Shown here one piece after another: positions 30,863-38,713 of a stretch of DNA of 39,897 bases (the stretch's first letter is position 1; every line of letters starts with the position of its first letter). A program made the position numbers and the translations under genes. The notes beneath the pieces were generated by a model, which was given only the letters and a program-made list of their open reading frames with translations, had not been told where the DNA came from and did no database searches. Origin of the DNA: CAYGBW01 sp964348185 (GTDB taxonomy: Bacteria > Desulfobacterota > BSN033 > WVXP01); the NCBI GenBank assembly GCA_964348185.1, contig CAYGBW010000096.1, forward strand, positions 1-39,897, written 5' to 3'.

Positions 30863-32452
30863 ATGCACGGCAATAAACCCTTCATTACCTTTGTCGACGT
30901 TACGGTTCGGTTGCGCGACAGGTTGATGTTCCAGGATAGTTCCTGGCAGATCCGGTCCGAGGAGCAGTGGGCCATCTTGGGCCCGAATGGATCAGGAAAG
31001 TCAACACTGGTTCGGTCCCTCTGGGGGGGAGCGCCGCTGCGAAAGGGGCGCATAATCTTTGACTTTGCTGACCCGGAAAAGCACGCTCATCCGGGTTCCC
31101 AAAAGGATGCCATCGGCTACGTTTCCTTTGAACTCCATCAGCATCTGATGGAGTATGAGCAGTTGCAGGAGGATTTACGGGAATACGCCGGCAAGGAGGA
31201 CGAAGTGACGACCGCTCAGGAGGTGATTCTCTCTGGAATTTCGTCGAGTCGTGCGGTTACGCCTGGGGATGAAAAGAGGCTTTTCAAGATAGCTGATCAA
31301 CTCGGCATTCGGCATCTGCTCCAGCGAGGCATCCCTTTCCTATCCACGGGAGAGATCCGTAAAACCCTGATCGCTCGGGCATTGATAAAATCTCCGAAAC
31401 TCCTGATTCTCGATGAACCCTTCGATGGACTGGACGAGGTGTCCCGGCAGTCACTGGCAGAATCGATCAATGCGCTCATGACAGGCCCAATGCGGGTCAT
31501 TCTGATAACCCATCGATTAGAGGAAGTCTTGTCGAATCTGACCCACGTGCTTCTCGTGAAGAATGGCCAGCTGTTTTTACAGGGGCCCAAAGAGGAGGTT
31601 TTGACTTCTGAAAACATCAGTCAGCTCTATGGATGTAAGCTCCATGTAGAGAAAGTCGACGAGAAATATCGGGTGTCCGATGATATTGAGAAGAGGAGGA
31701 ACACGAACCCGGTCGCACCCCGGGGAGATCTTTCTCAGGATGTCCCCGACATGTTGATCGATATGCAAGATATCACGGTGAGGTACGGGGACGTCGTTGC
31801 CCTCGACAAGCTGAGCTGGTCCATGAAGGGGGGAGAGAATTGGGCTATCCTTGGGCCCAATGGCTCTGGAAAATCGACGCTTTTGAAGTTGATTCTGGGG
31901 GATGACCTCCAAGGATATGCGAACAGGATTACCCTATTTGGAAAACGAAAAGGTTCGGGAGAGACCGTTTGGGAAATCAAGAAGCGTATCGGCCTCGTTT
32001 CATCAGAGTTACAGGTCCGGTATCGCAAGAAAATGAGTGCCTATGACGTCATTGCTTCGGGGTTCTATGACTCGATAGGGCTGTATCGTTATCCTACGCC
32101 CGAACAAGAGAGGATTGTGGATCAATGGATCAAGGTCCTCGGCATTTGGGACATTGCCCGTCAATATTACCATCAGCTATCCTATGGGCAGAGACGGATG
32201 CTCCTGCTGGCTCGAGCGATGGTGAAGTCGCCCGGTCTACTGATCATGGATGAGCCCTGTCATGGCTTGGATATTCTGAATCGGAGGAGGATATTAAAGA
32301 CGATCGAGACAATCGGTGAAACCGAGACCCATCTTCTGTACGTTACCAATTACCGAGGGGAGATCCCAACCTGTATAACCCATGTGATGCGACTTCAGAA
32401 AGGAAAAGTGGTGAGCCAGGGCAGGAAGGAGAAGGTGTTATCCAAGACCTAA
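30863..32452 (+). CDS. ModF-like protein with two ABC ATPase domains
   Basis: The 529-residue protein consists of two fused ABC ATPase domains without membrane segments, as in ModF/PhrA of the molybdate region. Domain 1 has ILGPNGSGKST, a variant signature STGEIRK, LLILDEPFDGLD and ITHR. Domain 2 has ILGPNGSGKST, LSYGQRRM, LLIMDEPCHGLD and VTNYRGEIPTCITHVM. In domain 2 the H-loop His is Asn (VTN), and the domain 1 signature is STGE instead of SGGQ, so the two ATP sites are probably unequal. ModF's role is not well defined (molybdenum-related ATPase). No mod transport genes are nearby. Its 3' end overlaps the convergent carbonic anhydrase gene by 4 bp. Confidence 0.85.
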   Translation: MHGNKPFITFVDVTVRLRDRLMFQDSSWQIRSEEQWAILGPNGSGKSTLVRSLWGGAPLRKGRIIFDFADPEKHAHPGSQKDAIGYVSFELHQHLMEYEQLQEDLREYAGKEDEVTTAQEVILSGISSSRAVTPGDEKRLFKIADQLGIRHLLQRGIPFLSTGEIRKTLIARALIKSPKLLILDEPFDGLDEVSRQSLAESINALMTGPMRVILITHRLEEVLSNLTHVLLVKNGQLFLQGPKEEVLTSENISQLYGCKLHVEKVDEKYRVSDDIEKRRNTNPVAPRGDLSQDVPDMLIDMQDITVRYGDVVALDKLSWSMKGGENWAILGPNGSGKSTLLKLILGDDLQGYANRITLFGKRKGSGETVWEIKKRIGLVSSELQVRYRKKMSAYDVIASGFYDSIGLYRYPTPEQERIVDQWIKVLGIWDIARQYYHQLSYGQRRMLLLARAMVKSPGLLIMDEPCHGLDILNRRRILKTIETIGETETHLLYVTNYRGEIPTCITHVMRLQKGKVVSQGRKEKVLSKT

Positions 32453-32988
32453 CCATGGCTTCGTCTACGTTTTCGCTCGTTGTTACCCATTCTCAAATAG
32501 GCTTCCTTCAATTTCAAATAGTTGTTGCAGGTCTGGTCGATTATCTCTTTCAGATTGGAATCGACGGCTTTTACGACCTTTCCGGGAATTCCCAGAACCA
32601 AAGAGAACGGCGGAATGACGCATCCTTCAGTCACCACGCAACCCGCCCCAACGATGGAGCATTCCCCCACCTTGGATCTATTGAGCAGCCTGGCTCCAAT
32701 GCCGATGATGCAGTTGTCCCCCACCTCTGCCCCGTGGATAATGGCTCCGTGACCCACGCTTACACGATCTCCCAATATCGTGGGATGTCCTGCATCCACG
32801 TGGATGACTGAGTTGTCTTGAATGTTGCAGTATTCTCCTATGCTCACGGGCGCCATGTCAGCTCTGATCACCGTGTTGAACCAGACACTGGAGTGCCTTC
32901 CCAGGGTCACCTCTCCGAAAATGGCCGCGGAAGGCGCAACAAAGACGCTTGGATGAAAGGATTTCTTGGAAATGCTTATCCTCATCAT
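32449..32988 (-). CDS. Gamma-carbonic anhydrase family protein
   Basis: This is a left-handed beta-helix hexapeptide-repeat protein of 179 residues, of the YrdA/CamH/PaaY group, which forms trimers with a metal between subunits. The metal ligands expected in Cam (His81, 117, 122) correspond to His63 (VIHVDAG), His80 and His85 (SVGHGAIIHGAEVG), with matching spacing. IRADMAPVSIG and NIQDNS hold the conserved Arg-Asp and Gln-Asp pairs. The C-terminal helix (NNYLKLKEAYLR) is normal. The acidic loop with the Cam proton-shuttle Glu is absent, as in most relatives, so CO2 hydration activity is plausible but not certain. ATG 32988 or the next Met may be the start. Confidence 0.88.
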   Translation of the reverse strand: MMRISISKKSFHPSVFVAPSAAIFGEVTLGRHSSVWFNTVIRADMAPVSIGEYCNIQDNSVIHVDAGHPTILGDRVSVGHGAIIHGAEVGDNCIIGIGARLLNRSKVGECSIVGAGCVVTEGCVIPPFSLVLGIPGKVVKAVDSNLKEIIDQTCNNYLKLKEAYLRMGNNERKRRRSHG

Positions 32989-33076
32989 GGGCCGTCCCCC
33001 TCACACGCAGAATCGCCTTGGAGTCCCTTTCTCACCCACAGCCTCTGCTGCATAAACGCTAAGTTAAGACGCTGAT

Positions 33077-33310
33077 TCAATTCAAAAGTGCATTGAATAT
33101 CGAATATCGAACAAGGAACTTCGAATGATGAAGTTTTCTTGTCCTTTTGTTTAGCGGTTTTTAGGCCGTCACCAAAATTGAAATCACCTCATCATTCTGA
33201 TTAATCAGCTGTACGAATAATTCAGACGGCAAAATCTATTAAGCGCTCCTCCAGATCAAATGTTCTACTCTCCTTCGATATTCATTATTCCTTGTTCGAT
33301 ATTCGATATT
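33077..33310. repeat. MITE-like element with inverted ends (copy 1)
   Basis: The left end at 33096-33119 (AATATCGAATATCGAACAAG and on) recurs inverted at 33287-33310, giving a unit of about 215-235 bp with terminal inverted repeats and no coding sequence. The left 76 bp (33077-33152) recur at 39801-39876 with 5 mismatches. A decayed relative may lie at 1152-1170. Confidence 0.7.
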
Positions 33311-33326
33311 TTGCACCTATGCCCCT

Positions 33327-33340
33327 CCCCCGAGAGGGGG
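33327..33340 (+). terminator. Small G/C hairpin, terminator-like
   Basis: A 5-bp perfect stem with a GAGA tetraloop is followed by TTTCCGTCTTTT. It does not follow any gene on the plus strand, so it may belong to the repeat or mark the end of an unseen transcript. Confidence 0.3.
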
Positions 33341-33543
33341 TTTCCGTCTTTTACGAAGAGGAGCCCTTTCTTACGAGCCTACTGCGGCCAATCAGGGATG
33401 TCAATGCCAGGGCCCTGATCCACCATCCAATGTACCCGCTCTCTTGACTAGGGCCACCCATTCTGCTATCTCTTGAAAAACAAATCTCCCCTATCCCTTG
33501 GGATTGATGTGCAGATCCTCTCCGGGCCTTATGAGATTGTGCG

Positions 33544-34839
33544 ATGCAGACCTCCAGCGACCTGATATACGGTCTGAACGATATCCCCACCTGGCCACGA
33601 TGCCTTGTTTACGGAATCCAGTGGGCCTTGATCTTCCTGCCAACTCTCATGATTCTGTCCACAATCTGCTCTGAGTATTTGGGCTTTTACGATGCCGAAA
33701 AGGTCTTGTTTTTCCAGAGAATTCTGATGGTAACCGGTGGGGTGATGATCCTCCAGACCCTCTGGGGTCATCGCTACCCTTTGTTGGATGGGCCAGCGTC
33801 AGCCCTCCTTCTCAGTTTCATCATTCTGGCCCCCCAGGGGTTTTCGGCGATCCAAGGGGGGATGCTGGCCGGAGGTTTCGTTCTCGTCCTGTTGAGTGCC
33901 TTGGGACTGATCCGGTATCTGGAACCTCTCTTCACGGACAACATCATCGGCGTGATTCTCATCCTCATCGCCCTCACGATCCTTCCTTACCTGGCACCCC
34001 TGGTCATCGGCCAACAGGAAGGCTTCCCTCACGGGGAGCCCCTCGTGTTCGGTGTCTCGGTCTTGGTCATGGTGGCGGTTGCCCTGTTCAGCAACTGGCT
34101 GACCGGGTTCCTAAAGACCATCTCCCTTCTTCTCGGCATCGGGTTGGGAACCCTCCTGATGGGGGTTTTGGGCCGAATGGATTTCACCGGCGTGAGAGAG
34201 GCCATCTGGTTTTCTCTGCCTCGACCGATCCTTCCGGGTCTGCCCCGGTTTTCCCTTTCGTCCACCATTACCTTCTCTGTGGCTTACGCGGCGGTGATCA
34301 TCAACGCGGTGGGGAGTATTTACAGTATCGGGGAGGTGGTGGGGAAAGAGGAGGTGACGAGTCGGATCCGCAGAGGGATTGGTGCCACGGGCCTCGCAGG
34401 AACTCTGGCCGGAGTCTTTGGGGTAATCGGAACGGTAAGCTATGCCTTCAGCCCGGGTATCGTCCTGGTGACACGGGTGGGAAGCCGATTCGCGGTTACG
34501 GTATGTGGGGGCCTTCTATTCCTCCTCGCCTTTTTCCAGAAATTCCTGGCTATACTGGCCTCGTTCCCCACCTCTGTAGTGGGAGCCGCCTTGATCACGG
34601 CGATGGCGGCCCAGATCGGAGCTGGGATTTCAACCATCACCCGATCTGGAAGGACCTTAAACGGACGAGACTATATGGTTATCGGGATTCCCATGCTCAT
34701 GGGAGTCGTTGTCTCCATTCTCCCGGAAGCGTTTTTTGAGGCCTTTCCCGCCACGGTCCATGCATTGGTGAAAAACGGTCTGGTGGTGGGAATCGTCCTG
34801 GTCGTGTTGCTGGAACACCTCGTGCTCCCCCGGAGGTGA
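33544..34839 (+). CDS. NCS2-family nucleobase permease (uracil/xanthine type)
   Basis: A 431-residue membrane protein of about 12-14 hydrophobic segments in the nucleobase-cation symporter-2 (NAT) family. It imports uracil, xanthine or a related base with a proton or sodium ion. The start TWPRCLVYGIQWALIFLPTLMI is typical, followed by a DGPASALLLSFI region. VAYAAVIINAVGSIYSIGEVVG is the equivalent of the family TM8 substrate region, and FSPGIVLVTRVGSR and PTSVVGAALITAMAAQIGAGIS resemble TM10. The exact QNxGxxxxT signature is not present, so the substrate may be unusual. It is first in a run with a dehydrogenase (34 bp gap), a cupin and an HD protein, suggesting uptake and conversion of one compound. 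Confidence 0.88.
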   Translation: MQTSSDLIYGLNDIPTWPRCLVYGIQWALIFLPTLMILSTICSEYLGFYDAEKVLFFQRILMVTGGVMILQTLWGHRYPLLDGPASALLLSFIILAPQGFSAIQGGMLAGGFVLVLLSALGLIRYLEPLFTDNIIGVILILIALTILPYLAPLVIGQQEGFPHGEPLVFGVSVLVMVAVALFSNWLTGFLKTISLLLGIGLGTLLMGVLGRMDFTGVREAIWFSLPRPILPGLPRFSLSSTITFSVAYAAVIINAVGSIYSIGEVVGKEEVTSRIRRGIGATGLAGTLAGVFGVIGTVSYAFSPGIVLVTRVGSRFAVTVCGGLLFLLAFFQKFLAILASFPTSVVGAALITAMAAQIGAGISTITRSGRTLNGRDYMVIGIPMLMGVVVSILPEAFFEAFPATVHALVKNGLVVGIVLVVLLEHLVLPRR

Positions 34840-34873
34840 TGGCGTATCCAGAAGGAAAGGAGAGGAGAATAGG

Positions 34874-36001
34874 ATGAGCAAGAAGGAAAAGAAAAGGGAG
34901 ATCGGGTTGGCAGTGGTTGGATGCGGCACGATCGGCCGAATCCGGGCCATACTCGCTCACGATTACCCCGGTGTCGCTTGGCTCGGTGTCTGCGATATCA
35001 ATGAGGATCTTGCCAAGACGCTTGCCGAAGATGCACGGGCTGATTTCTGGACCGCCGATTATAAAGAGCTGCTGAAGCGTCCTGAGGTCACCGCGACAAT
35101 CGTGGCAACGGATGAAAACAACCATGTGGGGCCAACTCTCTCAGCGGTCGAGCAGGGCCATGATTTGATGATTGAAAAGCCACTGGCCACGGACGTGAGG
35201 GATTCCTTAATGGTGTTCAAAGCGATACAGGAAAGGGGTGTGGATGCGGTGATTGGCTACACCAACCGTTTCCGCCGCCGGTTTCTAGCGATCAAGGAAA
35301 AAATACGGACGGGCCAGATTGGTGATGTTACCTCTGTGGTCACACGAGCCTTCATGAACCGGATGGTCCCTGTGGCAACGGTTCGGCGCACCGATCAACG
35401 GACAAACCTGACGCCCATGGTCGTCTCTGGCACCCACAGCTTCGATTTGACGATGTGGATGCTGGAAGGTAAAGAACCCATTGAAGTCTATGCGCGTTCT
35501 GTGGACAAGGCCCTGGGCAAATGGGGCACAAAGGACTCAACATTCGGGATATTCACCATGGATGACGGTACCATTTGGAGTATGAATATCAGTTGGGCCC
35601 TTCCGACCACCTGGCCAGGGGCGGTTTACGGCATAGAGCTCGGAATCGTTGGAACCCAAGGCGTGATCGATGTTGAAGATACCCACCGTGATCTGGTGAT
35701 CGCTTCAGAGCTACCCCAGTGGGCCGGATACAGACCCAAAGGCTTTCAACCCGATTTTGAACGGCACGTCGATTTCCTCACCAGCTATCCTGCCGGAGAT
35801 ATCTCTCTGGGGCAGTTTTGGGGACCCATGCGAGAGGAGACCAACGCCTGGCTCGGTCGCATCCACACGGGTCTGGGGACCCCCCATGCAACGGCCGCAG
35901 ATGGACATCGCAATCTTGTCCTCACCATGGCCATGGACCTGTCCGCCGCACGGGGTCAGGCGGTGAAGCTGCCCATTGATCTCGATGAGTTCTATCCCTA
36001 A
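34874..36001 (+). CDS. Gfo/Idh/MocA-family oxidoreductase
   Basis: A cytoplasmic NAD(P)-dependent dehydrogenase of 375 residues that oxidises or reduces a sugar, cyclitol or similar hydroxyl compound. The Rossmann start has AVVGCGTIGRIRA, then the catalytic-lysine motif MIEKPLATD, and the C-terminal domain has SGTHSFDLTMWML with the His and Asp that complete the family active site. The ribosome-binding site GGAGAGGAGAA is strong. It lies between the permease and the cupin gene. The substrate cannot be told from sequence; context suggests the compound imported by the permease. Confidence 0.9.
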   Translation: MSKKEKKREIGLAVVGCGTIGRIRAILAHDYPGVAWLGVCDINEDLAKTLAEDARADFWTADYKELLKRPEVTATIVATDENNHVGPTLSAVEQGHDLMIEKPLATDVRDSLMVFKAIQERGVDAVIGYTNRFRRRFLAIKEKIRTGQIGDVTSVVTRAFMNRMVPVATVRRTDQRTNLTPMVVSGTHSFDLTMWMLEGKEPIEVYARSVDKALGKWGTKDSTFGIFTMDDGTIWSMNISWALPTTWPGAVYGIELGIVGTQGVIDVEDTHRDLVIASELPQWAGYRPKGFQPDFERHVDFLTSYPAGDISLGQFWGPMREETNAWLGRIHTGLGTPHATAADGHRNLVLTMAMDLSAARGQAVKLPIDLDEFYP

Positions 36002-36019
36002 CCCAAAGGAGGATGAAAG

Positions 36020-36421
36020 GTGGCAAAGATCATAAAACCAGCGGATGTCGAAGAGGATCGAGTGTACGAACCCCCGCTTGTTGTGGGATTCGGCATCAAC
36101 AGCACGACAGTCGAGGATCCAAAGCTCACGATGGGCCTTACGGTCGTGCCCCCAGGTGGTCGGAATCAGGCCCATTACCATGTCAAGTGCGCCGCCGGAC
36201 TGTTCATAAAGAAAGGTCGGTTTAGGGTGTTCATCGGGCCCAAACACGAACAACAGGAAGCCATTGTCGAAGAGGGCGATTTTCTCTATGTGGACCAGGG
36301 AGAGATTCACGGTCTCGTGAATCTCTCGGATACCGAAACGGCCGAGATTATTTTTACCTATCCCGGGGTGCGCAATAAGCAAGAGGCGCAAACCGTTTTC
36401 CTGGAGCCGGTCTGGGAATAG
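36020..36421 (+). CDS. Small cupin-domain protein
   Basis: A 133-residue single-domain cupin starting at GTG, with AAAGGAGG in front, 18 bp after the dehydrogenase. Motif 1 is reduced to PGGRNQAHYHVKCAAGLFIKKG: the HxH pair is present, but the Glu usual four residues later is missing. Motif 2, GDFLYVDQGEIHGLVN, keeps its His and Asn. It could still bind a metal with three ligands and may be an isomerase or binding protein for the same substrate as the dehydrogenase. No specific function can be assigned. Confidence 0.85.
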   Translation: MAKIIKPADVEEDRVYEPPLVVGFGINSTTVEDPKLTMGLTVVPPGGRNQAHYHVKCAAGLFIKKGRFRVFIGPKHEQQEAIVEEGDFLYVDQGEIHGLVNLSDTETAEIIFTYPGVRNKQEAQTVFLEPVWE

Positions 36422-36463
36422 ACAGCCGTTGACAACCCCCACGTATTGAGTCAGGATTTTGGC

Positions 36464-36484
36464 CAGGGTCTTGCTTGGACCCTG
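36464..36484. repeat. Hairpin between cupin and HD genes
   Basis: CAGGGTC and GACCCTG form a perfect 7-bp stem with a 7-base loop. An alternative pairing GTCAGG (36450-36455) with CCTGAC (36481-36486) is possible and excludes the first, a shape seen in attenuators. A TTGACA at 36429-36434 lies upstream but has only a weak -10 box. Confidence 0.35.
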
Positions 36485-36553
36485 ACTTCCGGTTCGCGAG
36501 GCAAGCAATTGAATCTTCCCCGAGCATGAAAGAAATGGAAAGGGAAACACCGG

Positions 36554-37063
36554 ATGAAAGAATCAAGAACACCAAAGGCAGTTAATGTTGCCTGGGATAT
36601 TATCACAAAGTCGATGCGGGCCCTCAGCGATGAAGACCGTGACGTGGCTTTGGCGCAGGACCTTTTCCATATCATGGGCAGCATAAAAGGGGCAACCCTG
36701 CTTGCCAACAAACGGGGCTTGGATCCTGAGATTGTGACCATCACGATGATCCTTCACGATCTTGGGCGTATTCCGACTGGCGTGTTTGATGGGCATGATG
36801 CAGCCGGAGCGCCCTTGGTTAGAGGGCTTTTGGAGCGCATGGGGGATTTTACCTCTGAAGAGATCGATCTGATTGTGAGGCTGACGGGGACCCATCGCCA
36901 AAAAGATGAAATCGGGGATGCCTACGAAGAGTGCATCCGCGATGCCGACGTCCTGGACATCTATCTTTCGGGTGTTGCGGGTTGGAAACGACGAATGGAA
37001 CCCCATAGGGGGCGGCTAGAGAAGCTCTCTAAAGAATTGGGCTTTCCGATCATTGAAACTTGA
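36554..37063 (+). CDS. HD-domain protein
   Basis: A 169-residue protein with an HD metal-dependent phosphohydrolase core: FHIMGSIKGATLLANKRG, then MILHDLGRIPTG (the HD pair), FDGHDAAGAPLVRGLL and IRDADVLDIYLSG. These supply the His, HD and Asp ligands of the superfamily. Such small HD proteins hydrolyse nucleotides or phosphoesters. It is the last gene of the permease-dehydrogenase-cupin run, 132 bp after the cupin, and may be cotranscribed. The substrate is unknown. Confidence 0.82.
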   Translation: MKESRTPKAVNVAWDIITKSMRALSDEDRDVALAQDLFHIMGSIKGATLLANKRGLDPEIVTITMILHDLGRIPTGVFDGHDAAGAPLVRGLLERMGDFTSEEIDLIVRLTGTHRQKDEIGDAYEECIRDADVLDIYLSGVAGWKRRMEPHRGRLEKLSKELGFPIIET

Positions 37064-37191
37064 GGGCGAAGGGGTGAGTGGGATAACGCTGCAATCATCT
37101 CTTTCTATGAGGATCTAGCCGGTATTTGATTCGGGCAGGGAAAACGAGGTCTTCAATGCGTGGTCAGACAACGGCGGCCGACTGTGTTTAT

Positions 37192-37233
37192 CCAAAATCC
37201 AAAATCTAAAATCTAAAATCTGAAATCTAAAAC
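37192..37233. repeat. Tandem AAAATCT/AAAATCC heptamers
   Basis: About six copies of a 7-bp unit (CAAAATC, TAAAATC, TGAAATC variants) lie in the spacer between the HD and cinA genes. The last bases overlap the cinA 3' end (from 37227). A simple-sequence array that could vary in copy number. Confidence 0.75.
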
Positions 37234-38450
37234 AGGAGATATCTCCTTAGCATGTCTAAAGCGCTGTTCACGATCCAGGCGCGGGCGACTTCGGAAATGC
37301 CACCGATCCGGATGTGTTGGCTGGTTACGGTATCGAGACCGCTGAGCCCCATGTAGGTGTCACCGGCACGTTCATTGTAGGGACCCACGTTGGGGTCTGT
37401 ATCCCCCACGATGGCCACACCGATGCCGACCCCCGCCTCTTCGCGAATTCTACGCGCAAGAGCCTCAGAGACTTCAGTGGAGGCGATTGGATTGCCCTCG
37501 AAGTCTCCCAGAAACCGAGACACCGCCTGCTCCGGCGATGTGATCAGCCCTTGGGTGATCAACCCAATGCCATGAGGAACAGCGGTCAACCGGCCAGCCA
37601 GCATGCCACCGGTGTTGGTCTCTAGCACCGCCAACTTAACCCCTCGGTCTGCAAGGAGCTCTGCGACAACCTTTTCGATTGTGTCCTCATCGGTGCCATA
37701 AATCATTTCGCCAAGGCACCCACGGACTTGAGCTTCCATTCTGTCTAGCATGATCTGCGCCTCACGGGCGTCATTCCCTTTCGCGGTAATTCGAATGTCA
37801 ACAGAGCCCGGGTGAGCGGCCAGGCCCACCGTCGGGTTGCCAGATTCCTCCAAATGACCAATCTGCTGATCGATCAGGCTCTCACCGACCCCCACGGTCC
37901 GCAACGTACGGCTTTTGATGACACCCTTTAGTCCGAAGGTCTGCTGCAGGAAGGGCAACACGGCATGCTCTATGAGATGATACAGTTCCCTGGGGACCCC
38001 AGGGAGACATATGACATGTCTCTCATCACATTTCACGATAAAACCGGGTGCGGTCCCTACCGGATTGGGAATGGGGAGGGCGCTGTGAGGTATATAGGCC
38101 TGCCGTCGGTTGTTCTCACCCATTTCGCGGCCCCGTCTCTGGAAGAACGCTTCGATATCTTGTAACAGGTTCTGATCTAGCACGAGTGTGGAGGTTGTCG
38201 CTTTCGCAACGGCTTCGCGCGTTTTGTCGTCTACCGTTGGGCCGAGTCCACCGGTCGTGATGACCACATCCGAGTGGTCTAAGGCGGTGCGAACCGCATC
38301 GGCGATCCTGAGCTCGTTGTCACCCACCGTCGTTTTCCGGTAAACGTCAAAGCCGATTCCAGCCAGTTGACGGGCCAGATAGGCGGCGTTGGTATCCAGG
38401 ATTTCGCCTAGCAAGAGCTCGGTACCGATGATGATGATTTCTGCCTGCAT
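37227..38450 (-). CDS. cinA: CinA-family protein (MoCF-like domain plus degenerate PncC domain)
   Basis: CinA proteins combine an N-terminal COG1058 domain (ADP-ribose/NMN-related pyrophosphatase) with a C-terminal NMN amidohydrolase (PncC). From ATG 38450, with GAGGAGAG in front, the protein is about 407 residues. The N-terminus is normal: AEIIIIGTELLLGEILDTNA, ITTGGLGPTVDDKTREAVA, PNPVGTAPGFIVK, CLPGVPREL. The C-terminal domain keeps TGGMLAGRLT, but the motif normally reading ESCTGG is ETNTGG. The region normally reading VVAYSNEAK is LITSPEQA, so the expected Ser nucleophile and Lys are not seen. It ends with GPYNERAGDTYMGL-type residues where GG.xxKPVGTV is usual. Deamidase activity is doubtful. 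Confidence 0.88.
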   Translation of the reverse strand: MQAEIIIIGTELLLGEILDTNAAYLARQLAGIGFDVYRKTTVGDNELRIADAVRTALDHSDVVITTGGLGPTVDDKTREAVAKATTSTLVLDQNLLQDIEAFFQRRGREMGENNRRQAYIPHSALPIPNPVGTAPGFIVKCDERHVICLPGVPRELYHLIEHAVLPFLQQTFGLKGVIKSRTLRTVGVGESLIDQQIGHLEESGNPTVGLAAHPGSVDIRITAKGNDAREAQIMLDRMEAQVRGCLGEMIYGTDEDTIEKVVAELLADRGVKLAVLETNTGGMLAGRLTAVPHGIGLITQGLITSPEQAVSRFLGDFEGNPIASTEVSEALARRIREEAGVGIGVAIVGDTDPNVGPYNERAGDTYMGLSGLDTVTSQHIRIGGISEVARAWIVNSALDMLRRYLLF

Positions 38451-38497
38451 AGTCACTCTCCTCAATAGCTGCCCTTCCCCCCCAAGAGATGTCGTTC

Positions 38498-38518
38498 AAC
38501 CATCCCGGATTGATGGTT
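38498..38518. promoter_or_regulatory. Inverted repeat in the cinA leader, candidate operator
   Basis: AACCATC and GATGGTT form a perfect 7-bp inverted repeat with a 7-bp centre. It lies just downstream of the predicted cinA transcription start (near 38529) and about 48 bp before the start codon. Confidence 0.4.
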
Positions 38519-38535
38519 TCTCGATCCATGATTCC

Positions 38536-38564
38536 TTTATCTCATGAACTGTGCTAATTTTCAA
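38536..38564 (-). promoter_or_regulatory. Candidate cinA promoter
   Basis: On the minus strand TTGAAA (38559-38564, 5/6 match) and GATAAA (38536-38541, 4/6) are separated by 17 bp. The leader would be about 80 nt. Confidence 0.45.
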
Positions 38565-38599
38565 CGAGAGGGTATCCGCCGAATACTCCATCATTCCTG

Positions 38600-38616
38600 T
38601 CCTGCCTTTGGCAGGA
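38600..38616. repeat. TCCTGCC/GGCAGGA hairpin
   Basis: A perfect 7-bp stem with a TTT loop in the divergent region between cinA and the sulfurtransferase gene. A terminator or a small repeat; there is no upstream plus-strand gene. Confidence 0.4.
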
Positions 38617-38713
38617 TTTCAATTGCCGAGCTCTTTGTTCCTCAGGAGTAAACTCAACGGAGCTATGCTCCACTCTATGAGGGGGGTCAGAGGGATCAAT
38701 GAAAGGAGAACCC

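Larger units (their letters stand above)
32989..33543. other. Divergent spacer with MITE-like repeat
   Basis: About 555 bp between the gamma-carbonic anhydrase and the permease. Apart from the repeat at 33077-33310, it has a CCCCC-GAGA-GGGGG hairpin at 33327-33340 followed by a T-rich stretch (terminator-like on the plus strand). No clear promoter for either gene was found. No coding sequence seen. Confidence 0.5.
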
